The notes: a model not told the origin generated them from the sequence alone. Shown: positions 39,278 through 48,015, counted from the stretch's first letter. The stretch is DNA of 61,923 nucleotides from Rickettsiales bacterium (GCA_022763105.1 JALEGK010000047.1:1-61923), one strand, 5' to 3'. Program-made: numbers and translations.

Positions 39278-40295
39278 CGATTTTTGGCTGGGCGTGTGCC
39301 GTATCAACGGTGAGTGACTGACTGTCATCAGCCTTCTTGTAGTTGGTGTTTTCAACCGGCAGGCGATAGATATGCAGTTCCACAGGTCGCTCTGGATAGG
39401 CCATGACGCTACCAGTGCGTACGGCTTGTAAGCCATGACGCTTGGCGGTTTCCATAACATAATCGTTGCGGTGGCCGAAATAGCCGGTTTCAGGTAGCAC
39501 GCTATAGCCATGCATGCCGACATATGGGTCGTAGCTGCAGACGAAGAGTGCGCCTGGGCGCATCAATTTTCGTACACCTGCAAAGATAGAGTCCAGCTCA
39601 CCTAAATAAGGGAATACCGATATACATAACACCACATCGGCAGAGCCTGCCTTTGCATCTTTTAAGTAATTGCGGATGTCTTGGTGCGCTAAGCGCGTAT
39701 AGATCATGACGCCACGGTCATCGACACGGCGGTGGGCGATATCTAGCATCTGATTTGCCATATCGACACCAATCGTGTTGGTGAACATTTCGCGGAATTG
39801 AACGCCTAGCAGGCCGGTGCCGCAGCCTAAATCGACAAGGTCATTAGTCATCTCATTGCCGACTTCTTTGCGCGTCATTTCTCCGACCAAGTCGGGTAGC
39901 TTATATTCATTTTCATGCTGATACGCATCATATTGGCGAGCCATGCCTTCAAAATATTCAAGTGCCATGCTGTACGGCAAGGTTTGGGGCAGCAGCTCTT
40001 CCTTCAACATGGAAGGGTTGATGGACGCAACCATATAAATAGCGTTTTGATGCATTGGCTGTTTACGCAGCACTTTTGTGAAATGATCGAGTGCTTGCTG
40101 TCTTTCGCCTTTGTGAAGGTACAAACAGCCTAAATTATAGATGGCTTCTGTATAGTTTGGCTCTAGCCAGAGTAGGATTTTGAAGCGGAAAATGGCGTCA
40201 TCGACGCGGCCATCCGCTGCCATTTGGCAAGCCAATTCGTAGTTGGTCTCAACTAAATTGTTGATTTTATAGCTTATTTCTCTGAACCAATCCAT
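39264..40295 (-). CDS. TPR-containing SAM-dependent methyltransferase
   Basis: From the ATG at 40295 the protein has 343 residues: two or three TPR units (about 15-90, including AIYNLGCLYLHKGERQQALDHF), then a class I methyltransferase with SAM loop VDLGCGTGLLGVQF and VVLCISVFPYLGELDSIF. It resembles the small TPR-methyltransferases found in alphaproteobacteria; the substrate is unknown. An upstream ATG at 40427 would add 44 non-conserved residues and overlap the divergent ubiG promoter, so I prefer 40295. The Shine-Dalgarno is poor in either case. Confidence 0.8.
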   Translation of the reverse strand: MDWFREISYKINNLVETNYELACQMAADGRVDDAIFRFKILLWLEPNYTEAIYNLGCLYLHKGERQQALDHFTKVLRKQPMHQNAIYMVASINPSMLKEELLPQTLPYSMALEYFEGMARQYDAYQHENEYKLPDLVGEMTRKEVGNEMTNDLVDLGCGTGLLGVQFREMFTNTIGVDMANQMLDIAHRRVDDRGVMIYTRLAHQDIRNYLKDAKAGSADVVLCISVFPYLGELDSIFAGVRKLMRPGALFVCSYDPYVGMHGYSVLPETGYFGHRNDYVMETAKRHGLQAVRTGSVMAYPERPVELHIYRLPVENTNYKKADDSQSLTVDTAHAQPKIDDAD

Positions 40296-40427
40296 GATCC
40301 AGCCGATATTAGCGGCCGAGGATTTGAAGAAACCCTTGGATTCTTTTCTTTCTTGATGCGGCGTGTTAGTTTCCACCCATTGTCTCCCTGTGGCGTTAAT
40401 TATACTAAACCTTGGATGCTTGCGCAA

Positions 40428-41189
40428 ATGACGAATTCTTCAGCTAAATTAAGCTCTATCGACCCGGATGAGGTCGAGCAATTTTCGCGTATTGCCGATG
40501 AATGGTGGGATGCGAAGGGTAAATTTAAGCCGCTTCATGAGATTAACCCGGTTAGAATTCAGTATATTAGAGACCAGTTGGTGGCGCATTTTGGTGGTGA
40601 CGCTGATTCTATTAAACCACTCAAAGACTTAAGTCTGCTAGATATTGGCTGTGGTGGTGGCCTAATCAGCGAGCCGATGGCGCGCTTGGGTGCCAATGTG
40701 AGCGGAGTGGATGCATCAGAGAAAAACATTAAGACTGCAAGCGTGCATGCGCAATCTTCGGGATTAGAGATAGAGTATCTGGCGAGCACAGCTGAGTCTT
40801 TGGTGGAAGAAGGCCGTCAGTTTGATGTGGTGCTGGCGCTAGAGATCATTGAGCATGTGGTAGATCCGCAGGCATTCATCGACTCTTGTGCGTCGCTTGT
40901 CAAGCCGGGTGGTGTTCTCATTATGACAACCATTAACCGCACCGTGAAATCCTATGCCTTTGCGATTGTCGGGGCAGAATATGTGATGCGGCTCCTTCCT
41001 CGTGGTACGCACCAATGGCAGAAATTTGTCAAACCCTCTGAAATGCGCGAGGGGATGATGCGTAATGGACTGAATATCAAGGATTCTAGCGGCATGGTAT
41101 TGGACCCGCTACGCTGGCAGTGGCGTATTTCCGATACGGATTTAGACGTCAATTACCTGATCTGCTCCAGCAAAAGCGAAGAAGGTTGA
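40428..41189 (+). CDS. ubiG: Ubiquinone biosynthesis O-methyltransferase UbiG
   Basis: UbiG makes both O-methylations of ubiquinone synthesis. The protein (253 residues from the ATG at 40428; 257 from 40416) has the family N-terminus FSRIADEWWDAKGKFKPLHEIN, SAM loop LLDIGCGGGLISEPMARLG, and EIIEHVVDP. A TATACT at 40401-40406 could be its -10, which makes the tool-long start at 40353 unlikely. The gene is divergent from the TPR-methyltransferase/rimI/lysC run, as ubiG often is from lysC. Confidence 0.93.
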   Translation: MTNSSAKLSSIDPDEVEQFSRIADEWWDAKGKFKPLHEINPVRIQYIRDQLVAHFGGDADSIKPLKDLSLLDIGCGGGLISEPMARLGANVSGVDASEKNIKTASVHAQSSGLEIEYLASTAESLVEEGRQFDVVLALEIIEHVVDPQAFIDSCASLVKPGGVLIMTTINRTVKSYAFAIVGAEYVMRLLPRGTHQWQKFVKPSEMREGMMRNGLNIKDSSGMVLDPLRWQWRISDTDLDVNYLICSSKSEEG

Positions 41190-41262
41190 TAATAATCGTT
41201 GCATCCTTACGATATCTTAACTAAAGACCGTTAGCTTCAAGCTAATTAAACGTGGATAGACT

Positions 41263-41616
41263 ATGTTACAACGTCTTGCTTACTCATTTGTGATTGGTTC
41301 CTGCCTCATGCATTTATTCTGCTGTGGCTTGCCGTTGCTTATGAGTATTACCAGTTTGGCGGCGTTGGTCGGTATTACCAGCGGTGACCTGCTGGGCTTG
41401 AGTTGGTTTAGTCATTACAGCCACGAGATTATGGCCTTTTCTGGTGTGGTGCTAGTGGCATCGATAGCGGTGCACATTATTAGTAGCCGTATCAATTGCC
41501 GTACTGATGGCGATTGTGTCCATGAGCCATGCGATGAGAAGAAAGATTATTCTCGCCATTTGCTTGTTATGGCAACGGTGTTGTTCGTGGTTAACCAGTT
41601 GCTATTTCACAGCTAG
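41263..41616 (+). CDS. Small Cys-containing membrane protein (MerC-like)
   Basis: The 117-residue protein has about four membrane helices with a CCGLP motif in the first (LMHLFCCGLPLLMS) and a cytoplasmic or periplasmic loop with three more cysteines (NCRTDGDCVHEPC). The Cys-Cys pair in helix 1 recalls MerC-type metal transporters, but I cannot confirm the family. It follows ubiG by 73 bp and its 3' end overlaps the convergent mnmC stop by 26 bp. Confidence 0.65.
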   Translation: MLQRLAYSFVIGSCLMHLFCCGLPLLMSITSLAALVGITSGDLLGLSWFSHYSHEIMAFSGVVLVASIAVHIISSRINCRTDGDCVHEPCDEKKDYSRHLLVMATVLFVVNQLLFHS

Positions 41617-43414
41617 GCTGTTTCACACTTAAATCGATAAAGCTGTTTGTTGTGTAAGGTTGCATGCCTGTGAGTGCGCCGCGTGCACCGTGCGCGATGT
41701 GCAGATACAATCCATCCGGCTGATTAGGGGCAGGGCCAATCAGTGGCATGCGTGATGGGTGCGTGCAGCGCAACCCCGCCCAGGCTTTTAGGTTTGCTGG
41801 TGTATCAGGGATGCCATCAAATGCGTGGCGCAAGTCTTGCCATAGCATGTGGGTGTCTTCTTCAAAGGCCTCCGCTTCATGAACCTGATGACGGAAGCTT
41901 GCGCCCCAACTTAAACGATCATTACCAATTGGTATGAGGGTGTGTCCGGCATGGATGGGGCATTGGAGGCTTTGCATCGATTCTGGTGCATCAAATTGTA
42001 TGAGCTGACCATGCACGGCTTCAAGAGGCAGCTCTGGTAGCAGCTCTTGCGCTGCATGGGCGCAGGTGATGATCACTTTTGCTGCAGCATAGCGCTCATC
42101 TTTCTGATCGACTAAGTGCCACTGATTGCCATCATGCGATAGGCTTGTTATTTGGGTATTGGTTTGAATCTGTAAATGCTCGCCCGCATCTTCGCGCAAG
42201 GCTTGGCAGAGTTGCGGCATGCTGACCCAGCCGCCATGAGCATAATGCCAACCGCCATGATCGAGTGGTATGCCGGCGATGTCTGATGCCTCTTCCTTCG
42301 ATAGGTTTGTTCGAATGTCATCGGGAAGTTCTAATTGATTCTGCCAATCGGCCAGACGTTCGGAACGCTTCGAGCCATCTTGTATGTGCAACATGAGCAT
42401 GCCATCGAGCTTAGCGTTTATCGTATGGCCTTTATCTTGGAGGTGGTTAATGAGCTGTAGGCTTGCCATAAAACTATTGTGCAGCATGCGCCCGCGCTGA
42501 TTCCATTGCTTAGGATAAAATGGGGTGAGAGCACTTGCCGGATTGCCGCTTGCGCCTTGCGCGATGTGTGCGTTCTTCTCTAGCAGCAGACAAGATTCCC
42601 CGCGTTGTGCAAGTCGCCATGCGGCACTTAAACCTGCTATGCCGCCGCCAATGATAATGGTAGGTGTCATGTTAGATAGAGGGGCGGCTGTGGTTTGGTA
42701 TGTGCCAATTAGCATGTCGCGCTTTGTGCCGTAACCTTTGGTTTTTAACACCCCAAACCCTACAGATTGCAGTCCGCGTTTGACTTCGCCTGCTGCCGTG
42801 AATGTTGCAAAGGTGGTGTTGGGTTTACTTAAATCTGCGATGGCTTTGAATAAATCAGATGACCACATATCAGGGTTTTTGCTTGGTGCAAACCCGTCTA
42901 AGAACCACGCATCTACTTGTTGCGGGCTATCTGCTAACTGGCAGTGAGACAAAGATTGCACGACATCACCAAATAGCCAGTCGATGATGATATTGCCATC
43001 GCTCAAGTAGCGTCGGTGCGCTCCCATAACGGCAGGTGGGTATGCCGCGATCAGTGCGTCAGAATAGTTCGCTAATTCAGGCCATGCTTGATGTGCTTTC
43101 TCTAACGTCTCGATGTTTAGCGGTTGGTTCTCGGTCGTGATGAAATGCAGTTTGGGTTTGGGGTGTGGCAGAGCACCCCACATTTGCCATACGCACAAAA
43201 GATTCAAGCCCGTGCCAAAGCCAGTTTCTGCGATGGTGAAAATCTGTTGATCTTTAAGCCGTTCTGGCAAGCCATTATGCTGCAAAAACACGTAACGCGA
43301 TTCTTCTAAGCCGTTTTCTTTTTGGTAATAGACATCGTTGTATTCAGCGGCAACGGGTGTGCCGTTTTCTTTCCATTCCAAATCAGGTGGCGGGAGTTCA
43401 TGCTGCGAGTTCAT
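41591..43414 (-). CDS. mnmC: Bifunctional tRNA mnm5s2U34 biosynthesis protein MnmC
   Basis: MnmC finishes the mnm5s2U34 modification of several tRNAs. The 607-residue protein has the N-terminal SAM methyltransferase (about 1-240; ETGFGTGLNLL, DAWFLDGFAPSKNPDMW) and a C-terminal FAD oxidoreductase (from about 255; TIIIGGGIAGLSAAWRLAQRG) that removes the carboxymethyl group. The ATG at 43414 begins MNSQHELPPPDLEW, the usual start. Full-length fusion is intact. It is divergent from dps. Confidence 0.94.
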   Translation of the reverse strand: MNSQHELPPPDLEWKENGTPVAAEYNDVYYQKENGLEESRYVFLQHNGLPERLKDQQIFTIAETGFGTGLNLLCVWQMWGALPHPKPKLHFITTENQPLNIETLEKAHQAWPELANYSDALIAAYPPAVMGAHRRYLSDGNIIIDWLFGDVVQSLSHCQLADSPQQVDAWFLDGFAPSKNPDMWSSDLFKAIADLSKPNTTFATFTAAGEVKRGLQSVGFGVLKTKGYGTKRDMLIGTYQTTAAPLSNMTPTIIIGGGIAGLSAAWRLAQRGESCLLLEKNAHIAQGASGNPASALTPFYPKQWNQRGRMLHNSFMASLQLINHLQDKGHTINAKLDGMLMLHIQDGSKRSERLADWQNQLELPDDIRTNLSKEEASDIAGIPLDHGGWHYAHGGWVSMPQLCQALREDAGEHLQIQTNTQITSLSHDGNQWHLVDQKDERYAAAKVIITCAHAAQELLPELPLEAVHGQLIQFDAPESMQSLQCPIHAGHTLIPIGNDRLSWGASFRHQVHEAEAFEEDTHMLWQDLRHAFDGIPDTPANLKAWAGLRCTHPSRMPLIGPAPNQPDGLYLHIAHGARGALTGMQPYTTNSFIDLSVKQPSCEIATG

Positions 43415-43459
43415 GTGGCACATTATAGATGAGCGTAGAACCGCCACAAGCCTCCTTTA

Positions 43460-43475
43460 TGGATTCTTTATGTAT
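43460..43475 (+). promoter_or_regulatory. 16-bp element upstream of dps, repeated at 54988
   Basis: TGGATTCTTTATGTAT ends about 77 bp before the dps start at 43552. The identical 16 bases occur at 54988-55003, about 82 bp before the OB-fold protein gene. Looser TTCTTTAT matches precede other small genes of the block at about the same spacing. It may be a promoter part or operator; no known sigma-factor consensus is a convincing match. Confidence 0.5.
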
Positions 43476-43551
43476 TAGCACAATGCACCGAAGGGATTCT
43501 TTACCTGAAACGTTACATACTACAGACATTATAAACGAACAGGAGGAAATG

Positions 43552-44055
43552 ATGTCGCACTCAGCGCTCAGAATGGTAGATAAGCAAGATTTAAGTATTG
43601 GTCTGGATGATGATAAGCGAGCCGAAGTGGCTACCGCGCTCTCGACCTTTTTGGCTACTACCTACACGCTATACATGCAGACGCTGTATTACCACTGGAA
43701 CGTTGTTGGTAAGCAATTTATCAGTCTGCACGAGCTATTTGAAAATCACTATGAAGATCTGCACAAAGCAGGTGATGCGCTAGCAGAGCGTATTCGTGCG
43801 TTGGGTCATTTTTGTCCCGGCACCTATAAAGAATTTAGTGAAATGTCTGCGATTGAAGAGGTGGTTGATCTGCCCAAAGACGCAGAAGAAATGGTAAGCA
43901 TTCTGCTCAGCCATCATGAGAAAGCATCGGTGGAAGCACGCCACGTATTGCGTACGGCAGAACAGGCGGGCGATGAAGTGACCGTCGATATGATGGTGTC
44001 TCGTATGACGTTTCACGATGAAGCGGCATGGATGCTGCGCTCGTTACTACAATAG
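43552..44055 (+). CDS. dps: Dps-type ferritin-like DNA-protection protein
   Basis: Dps forms a 12-mer that oxidises and stores iron and can coat DNA under stress. The 167-residue protein has the helix-1 iron ligand region YYHWNVVGKQFISLHELFENHYEDLHKAGDALAERIRALG in separate parts of the sequence, matching the inter-subunit ferroxidase centre. AGGAGG is 5 bp before the ATG at 43552 (the ATG at 43549 is too close). The upstream 138 bp shared with mnmC contain the 16-bp element. Confidence 0.94.
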   Translation: MSHSALRMVDKQDLSIGLDDDKRAEVATALSTFLATTYTLYMQTLYYHWNVVGKQFISLHELFENHYEDLHKAGDALAERIRALGHFCPGTYKEFSEMSAIEEVVDLPKDAEEMVSILLSHHEKASVEARHVLRTAEQAGDEVTVDMMVSRMTFHDEAAWMLRSLLQ

Positions 44056-44063
44056 AGGATGGC

Positions 44064-44228
44064 ATGCATAGAATTATTGAAGATGCACCCATTCGCGGCG
44101 AATACCGAGTGTTTGGTATCGAAGTGAGACCATTACCCATCACTCCTGCCGGTTTTAATAATGTCGTTGGCTTGTATAAGCTGCTGATTATTACCTACAT
44201 GATATTTTTGATTTGCACTCCCTACTAG
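44064..44228 (+). CDS. Small single-pass membrane protein downstream of dps
   Basis: The 54-residue ORF starts 8 bp after dps behind GAGGATGG and ends before a strong terminator, so it looks like the second gene of the dps transcript. The last 20 residues are one hydrophobic helix (VVGLYKLLIITYMIFLIC). I do not recognise a family. It is short, so the call rests on position, start signal and the terminator. Confidence 0.5.
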   Translation: MHRIIEDAPIRGEYRVFGIEVRPLPITPAGFNNVVGLYKLLIITYMIFLICTPY

Positions 44229-44237
44229 GCGATTCAT

Positions 44238-44285
44238 GTCTCTGGCTACTCAATCCCCCCCTGAGTTGCCAGAGACGCCTTTTCT
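44238..44285 (+). terminator. Terminator of the dps transcript
   Basis: GTCTCTGGC pairs with GCCAGAGAC (9 bp), extended after one T-T mismatch by ACTCA/TGAGT, with a C-rich loop and a TTTTCTTT tail. Confidence 0.85.
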
Positions 44286-44376
44286 TTGCCTATAGGTCTA
44301 AATTCTTAGCCTCACAGCTTAATAAGGTTGGTTACCTTCTCAGGCGCTCATAGAGCGTCTGAGTTATTTTTATGAC

Positions 44377-44384
44377 TTCTTTAT
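44377..44384 (+). promoter_or_regulatory. TTCTTTAT element before the small lipoprotein gene
   Basis: TTTATGACTTCTTTAT resembles the dps-side TTTATGGATTCTTTAT and ends 75 bp before the lipoprotein ATG at 44459. Same strand and similar spacing as the other copies. Confidence 0.4.
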
Positions 44385-44458
44385 AGAATGGCGCGTTGCC
44401 CACATTTTCCGCTGATGAGCAGTATGAGAGGATAAGCATAGAACAACTGAAAAAGCAG

Positions 44459-44650
44459 ATGATGTATCGAATAACAGGATTGGTGATGGTGAGTATTTGT
44501 TTGAGTGCATGCTCAATCGGCAGATCGCCGAGTGATTTTGAAAGAGCACTCAATCAAGAAGTGGAAAGAGAAAGCTACAAAACATTTGGTTACCCGCGCG
44601 TAAAAATTCAAGATTTTTCATCGGGTGATCTTAATCAACGCGTCAGATAA
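44459..44650 (+). CDS. Small lipoprotein of unknown function
   Basis: From the ATG at 44459 the protein has 63 residues: a short signal peptide with lipobox LSAC (Cys18), then a charged, soluble 45-residue body (DFERALNQEVERES, then YPRVKIQDF). I do not recognise a family. The ribosome-binding signal is weak (only a purine-rich stretch), so the exact start is uncertain. It ends 11 bp before the amidoligase gene and is probably part of the same transcript. Confidence 0.65.
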   Translation: MMYRITGLVMVSICLSACSIGRSPSDFERALNQEVERESYKTFGYPRVKIQDFSSGDLNQRVR

Positions 44651-44661
44651 GGGTTTTTGAT

Positions 44662-45654
44662 ATGAGCTCAAATTACATGTTACATCCACAAAAGAACACA
44701 TCGGGCGAGCCTCGAAAGGTTGGTTTAGAGCTAGAGTTTTTAGGCGTATCTTTGCGCAGCACAGCGGATTGTATTGCCCGTGAATTTAATGGAATATCTG
44801 TATGTGAAAATGAACATTTTTACACCATTAAAAGTGATGGTCTTGGCTGTTTCCATGTTGAGCTAGATAGTGGCTTGATTCATAGATTGTGCGAAGAGAA
44901 AGATAATAGGGATGAAGATGAATTGCGCGGAATGCTCTCAAGCATCACGCATGATGTGGTGCATTCTGCTGTAGACGAGATTGCACCCAACGAGGTGGTG
45001 ACGCCCCCCCTTAATGCCAAAGAATTAAAAAAGTTTGAGCTGGTGGTTGATGCTTTGCGACGTTTAGGTGCGCAAGGAACCAAATCATCTTGGGCTCACG
45101 CTTTTGGATTGCACATTAATGCTGATGTGGTCGAGTTGTCAGCGCAGCATTTATTGGCGGTGATGCAGTCATACTGCTTGCTGCATGATTATATTGTCGA
45201 TGGCATGGAAGTCGATATGACCCGTAAGGTGGCACGTTATGCAGCTCCTTATCCGGAAATGTATGTGCAGCACATTTTGCAAGAAAATTATCAGCCGAAT
45301 ATGGAGCAGCTTATTACAGATTATCTAGTGCATAACCCGACGCGAAATCGTGCGCTTGATATGCTCCCGATCTTTAAGTTAATCGATGAAGATTTGATTG
45401 AATCACGTTTGAGGAACCAGCTCATCAAAGAGCGCCCGGCGTTTCATTTTAGATTACCCAATTCACGTATCGATGAAGAAGACTGGTCTATCGCATCTGA
45501 GCTTGCTTGGTGGCAGGATATTGAATTTCTGGCCTCGCATGATGCGCTCAGAAAGCAAATGGCACGAGCCTATATAGAAAGTGCACAGAACCCTTGGTGG
45601 CATTTAGACCAAAGTGCATGGCGTAAAGAAGTAGGGCAATGGCTGCCGCAATAG
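44662..45654 (+). CDS. Amidoligase family enzyme (Amidoligase_2, carboxylate-amine ligase fold)
   Basis: The 330-residue protein shows the amidoligase pattern: a first strand with VGLELEF (metal-binding glutamates of the glutamine-synthetase/GCS2-like fold), a DSGL segment, and GLHINAD corresponding to the family's conserved G-x-H-x-N element. These enzymes form amide bonds between a carboxylate and an amine with ATP. Their products are mostly unknown; peptide tags and cell-wall or metabolite modifications have been proposed. The next gene, a class I amidotransferase-like hydrolase, overlaps it by 16 bp, so the two act together. No transporter or carrier gene is adjacent. Confidence 0.8.
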   Translation: MSSNYMLHPQKNTSGEPRKVGLELEFLGVSLRSTADCIAREFNGISVCENEHFYTIKSDGLGCFHVELDSGLIHRLCEEKDNRDEDELRGMLSSITHDVVHSAVDEIAPNEVVTPPLNAKELKKFELVVDALRRLGAQGTKSSWAHAFGLHINADVVELSAQHLLAVMQSYCLLHDYIVDGMEVDMTRKVARYAAPYPEMYVQHILQENYQPNMEQLITDYLVHNPTRNRALDMLPIFKLIDEDLIESRLRNQLIKERPAFHFRLPNSRIDEEDWSIASELAWWQDIEFLASHDALRKQMARAYIESAQNPWWHLDQSAWRKEVGQWLPQ

Positions 45655-46403
45655 AACAGCGTAATAACCCCCTTATTGGCGTAACGATACCAGAGCATGG
45701 GTATCATTGGATGGTATTCTTTACCAAATTAGGTGTGTCGCTTGCTGGCGGCATTCCTATTGAGCTGAGTGCTCATTCCCCTAAATATGATTTACTTATT
45801 GATGGCCTCGTTGTTAGTGGCGGTACCGATATTTATCCGCGCTTATATGATCGCAAACCTAAGCTTGATTACCACTATGATCATTCGCGCGACGAGCTGG
45901 AGTCTCGCTGGATAAGGGCAATGGAAAAGCAGGGCAAACCGATATTAGGTATTTGTCGTGGTGCGCAGCTAATCAATGTGCTGCGTGGCGGCACGCTGCA
46001 TCAGGATTTTTCCAAAGTATATGAGAAAGCGCAATATCCAAGCCATCTATTGGCGCGGATTTTTTACCGCAAACCAATGCAGCTATGTCGTAAGTCAAAG
46101 CTTTATAAAATTTTGAGTTGCTTACGCTGTCATGTGAACAGCATGCATACACAATCGGTTGCTAAGATTGGAGAGAGTCTGGTGGTGACCGCTACCGAAC
46201 CGAACGGTGTGGTGCAGGCCATAGAAGACCCTAACCGCCCGATGATGATTGGTGTGCAGTTCCACCCAGAGTTTATGCTTTACCGTAAGCGCTACAGAGA
46301 TTTGTTTGGCTCTTTAGTGGAGGTGGCGTGTGGTGAAAGCATCCACCATCATGGGACGCGCATTCACGAAGATGCGCTGGGTGGCTATCCTATCTATTCT
46401 TAG
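45639..46403 (+). CDS. Class I glutamine-amidotransferase-like hydrolase (PuuD/C26 family)
   Basis: The 254-residue protein has the triad of the gamma-glutamyl hydrolase family: nucleophile Cys106 in LGICRGAQLINVLRGG, and the His and Glu in GVQFHPEFM. PuuD-type members hydrolyse gamma-glutamyl amides. It is translated through a 16-bp overlap with the amidoligase, and such pairs are a known gene-neighbourhood theme for amidoligases. It may release ammonia for the ligase or cleave the amide product. Between residues 125 and 165 an insertion (ARIFYRKPMQLCRKSKLY) is richer in basic residues than usual. Confidence 0.85.
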   Translation: MAAAIEQRNNPLIGVTIPEHGYHWMVFFTKLGVSLAGGIPIELSAHSPKYDLLIDGLVVSGGTDIYPRLYDRKPKLDYHYDHSRDELESRWIRAMEKQGKPILGICRGAQLINVLRGGTLHQDFSKVYEKAQYPSHLLARIFYRKPMQLCRKSKLYKILSCLRCHVNSMHTQSVAKIGESLVVTATEPNGVVQAIEDPNRPMMIGVQFHPEFMLYRKRYRDLFGSLVEVACGESIHHHGTRIHEDALGGYPIYS

Positions 46404-46425
46404 ATTCTACTCGTTTGCTTGATAT

Positions 46426-46455
46426 AAAAAAGGCGTGATGGAGAACCATCACGCC
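46426..46455 (-). terminator. Terminator for the gene at 46481, possibly also the amidoligase operon
   Basis: GGCGTGATGG / CCATCACGCC form a perfect 10-bp stem with a 4-nt loop. The six-base A run on the left becomes the U tract for minus-strand transcription. On the plus strand no T run follows, so termination there would be weaker. Confidence 0.85.
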
Positions 46456-46480
46456 TGTAGCTAAACACAACGAAATTTAA

Positions 46481-46942
46481 TTATCCGGTGATTACCTCAC
46501 CCGCTGGTGCATCCCAACGAAGTACGATTTCACGTAGGTTCGTTTTTTCACCAATCGTAATGTTCTGGCGCTTCATGACGCCGTTGTGAAGACCGGTAAC
46601 TGTATAGGTGCCTGCCTCTAGGTCCGCATAGAACCATGGACCATCAGTGACCGTGTTAATCACGACATCACCATTCTTATTGGTGACCATCATGGCAACA
46701 TTTGCCAAATAGTGACCGGTATCATAGGCAGCAATGACCTTCAGGTTATATGCACCTTCTTGTAATTTCATATCCAACTGGTCGGTATCACCGACACCGC
46801 CACTCATATAAGTAGCCATATGTAGGTTGCCGTTTGCAGCGATCTGAAGTGGTTGTGCTTCTAGCGCCAAGCTGCTTGCCGTGGTACTGGCTAAAACAGT
46901 TGCTGCCGTTAGACCCGCTAAAATCGTCTTCTTATAAGCCAT
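46481..46942 (-). CDS. Secreted beta-sandwich protein (carboxypeptidase-regulatory-like)
   Basis: The 153-residue protein has a signal peptide (cleavage near SLALEAQ) and then a beta-sandwich-like body with MSGGVGDTDQ, YNLKVIAAYDTGHYLANVAMMV, and a DGPWFYADLEAGTYTVTG segment. This resembles small periplasmic proteins with carboxypeptidase-regulatory-like folds known in other proteobacteria; function is unknown. AGGAGGAG precedes the ATG. It has its own terminator and is a single-gene unit, probably well expressed. Confidence 0.75.
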   Translation of the reverse strand: MAYKKTILAGLTAATVLASTTASSLALEAQPLQIAANGNLHMATYMSGGVGDTDQLDMKLQEGAYNLKVIAAYDTGHYLANVAMMVTNKNGDVVINTVTDGPWFYADLEAGTYTVTGLHNGVMKRQNITIGEKTNLREIVLRWDAPAGEVITG

Positions 46943-47046
46943 GATCTCCTCCTATGTTTTTTCAATCATCGACCTGTGCAGTGTGACAAAGCTGAGATCA
47001 AAAAGAGAGAAGGCGAGTAGCTCGAAAATATAAAAATTAGATAAAT

Positions 47047-48015
47047 TTAGAACCAGCGAAGCTTTTTGAAGATGGCAAGCTCTATGACAGCAATCAAGAT
47101 GCAGATGCCTGAAACAATGTTAAAGGCGTCGCTGCTGTCCACACCTGGCATGCCGCCAACATTAATACCAAGCAGTCCGGTTAAAAAACCAAGGGGCAAG
47201 AAGATCGCCGCAATAAGGGTGAGCACGTAGGTATTGCGGTTTAGTTTGTCAGCCAAGGTGGTTGCTAATTCGTCTTGCACAATCTGGCAGCGCTCACGTA
47301 GTGCGTCTAGATGTTCAATGTAACGCGAAATGCGGTCGTAAGATTCTTGCAGGCGCATTTTATCTTCTGGGGTGAGCCATTTTAGCTCCATCAGTCGCAG
47401 CTTGGCGATGGCATCGCGCTGCGGGCTGATATACCGGCGCAGCAATAGTGCACGTCTACGTAGCTTAGAGATTTTGTGTCGAAGCCCTGATTGAGCATTC
47501 TCAATCAGCTCATCTTCTAGATCATCGACTTCATCTTCCATATTGGCGAGCACTGGCTCCATGAACTCTAGGAGTAAACCGATAATGCGTGTGAGGAATG
47601 CAGATGAGCTGTCGGGGCCTAGCCCCTGTTCTAATTGGTGAGAGGTTTCTCTAGCAGCGCGTACCATGCGTTTTCTAAGCGTTATGACGCGGCTAGGGTC
47701 AATCCATAAACGTAGTGAGACCATGTCTTCGGGCTCTGCGCCATCATTGAGATTTACTCCGCGGAGAATCAGTAACACACCCTCTTGGATTTTTTCTGCG
47801 CGAGGGCGTGCTTCTTCAGCAAGCAATGCATCGATGGTAATAGATGGTAGATAGCTGACATGTTCTCTAAGCCATGCTTCTGTTTCAGGGGCGGTAGCGT
47901 CTAGATGTGCCCAGGCGGGCGCATCAGACTCGATCATCTCTATCGCATCCTTTTCGGTAAGCGGTGTGGTTGGTTGTTGCGTTAGCGCGTAAGACCAGAT
48001 GATCGGATTTGTCAT
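47047..48015 (-). CDS. zntB: CorA/ZntB-family divalent metal transporter (ZntB-like)
   Basis: The 322-residue protein has a soluble N-terminal domain, a long helical stalk and two C-terminal membrane helices. The conserved loop is GINVGGMPGV, the GIN variant typical of ZntB-type proteins rather than GMN of CorA. The family moves zinc or magnesium across the inner membrane. The ATG at 48015 forms a TAATG with the stop of the upstream lipoprotein gene; an upstream start at 48036 would lie inside that gene. Confidence 0.86.
   Translation of the reverse strand: MTNPIIWSYALTQQPTTPLTEKDAIEMIESDAPAWAHLDATAPETEAWLREHVSYLPSITIDALLAEEARPRAEKIQEGVLLILRGVNLNDGAEPEDMVSLRLWIDPSRVITLRKRMVRAARETSHQLEQGLGPDSSSAFLTRIIGLLLEFMEPVLANMEDEVDDLEDELIENAQSGLRHKISKLRRRALLLRRYISPQRDAIAKLRLMELKWLTPEDKMRLQESYDRISRYIEHLDALRERCQIVQDELATTLADKLNRNTYVLTLIAAIFLPLGFLTGLLGINVGGMPGVDSSDAFNIVSGICILIAVIELAIFKKLRWF

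Noticed and set aside
39278..39523. Extension of the RimI-like frame into the methyltransferase gene
   Set aside because: The extra 82 residues are a shadow of the overlapping gene; the GNAT fold starts at the ATG at 39277.
43429..43551. Upstream extension of the dps frame
   Set aside because: It contains the 16-bp regulatory element and lacks a ribosome-binding site, while AGGAGG directly precedes the ATG at 43552.
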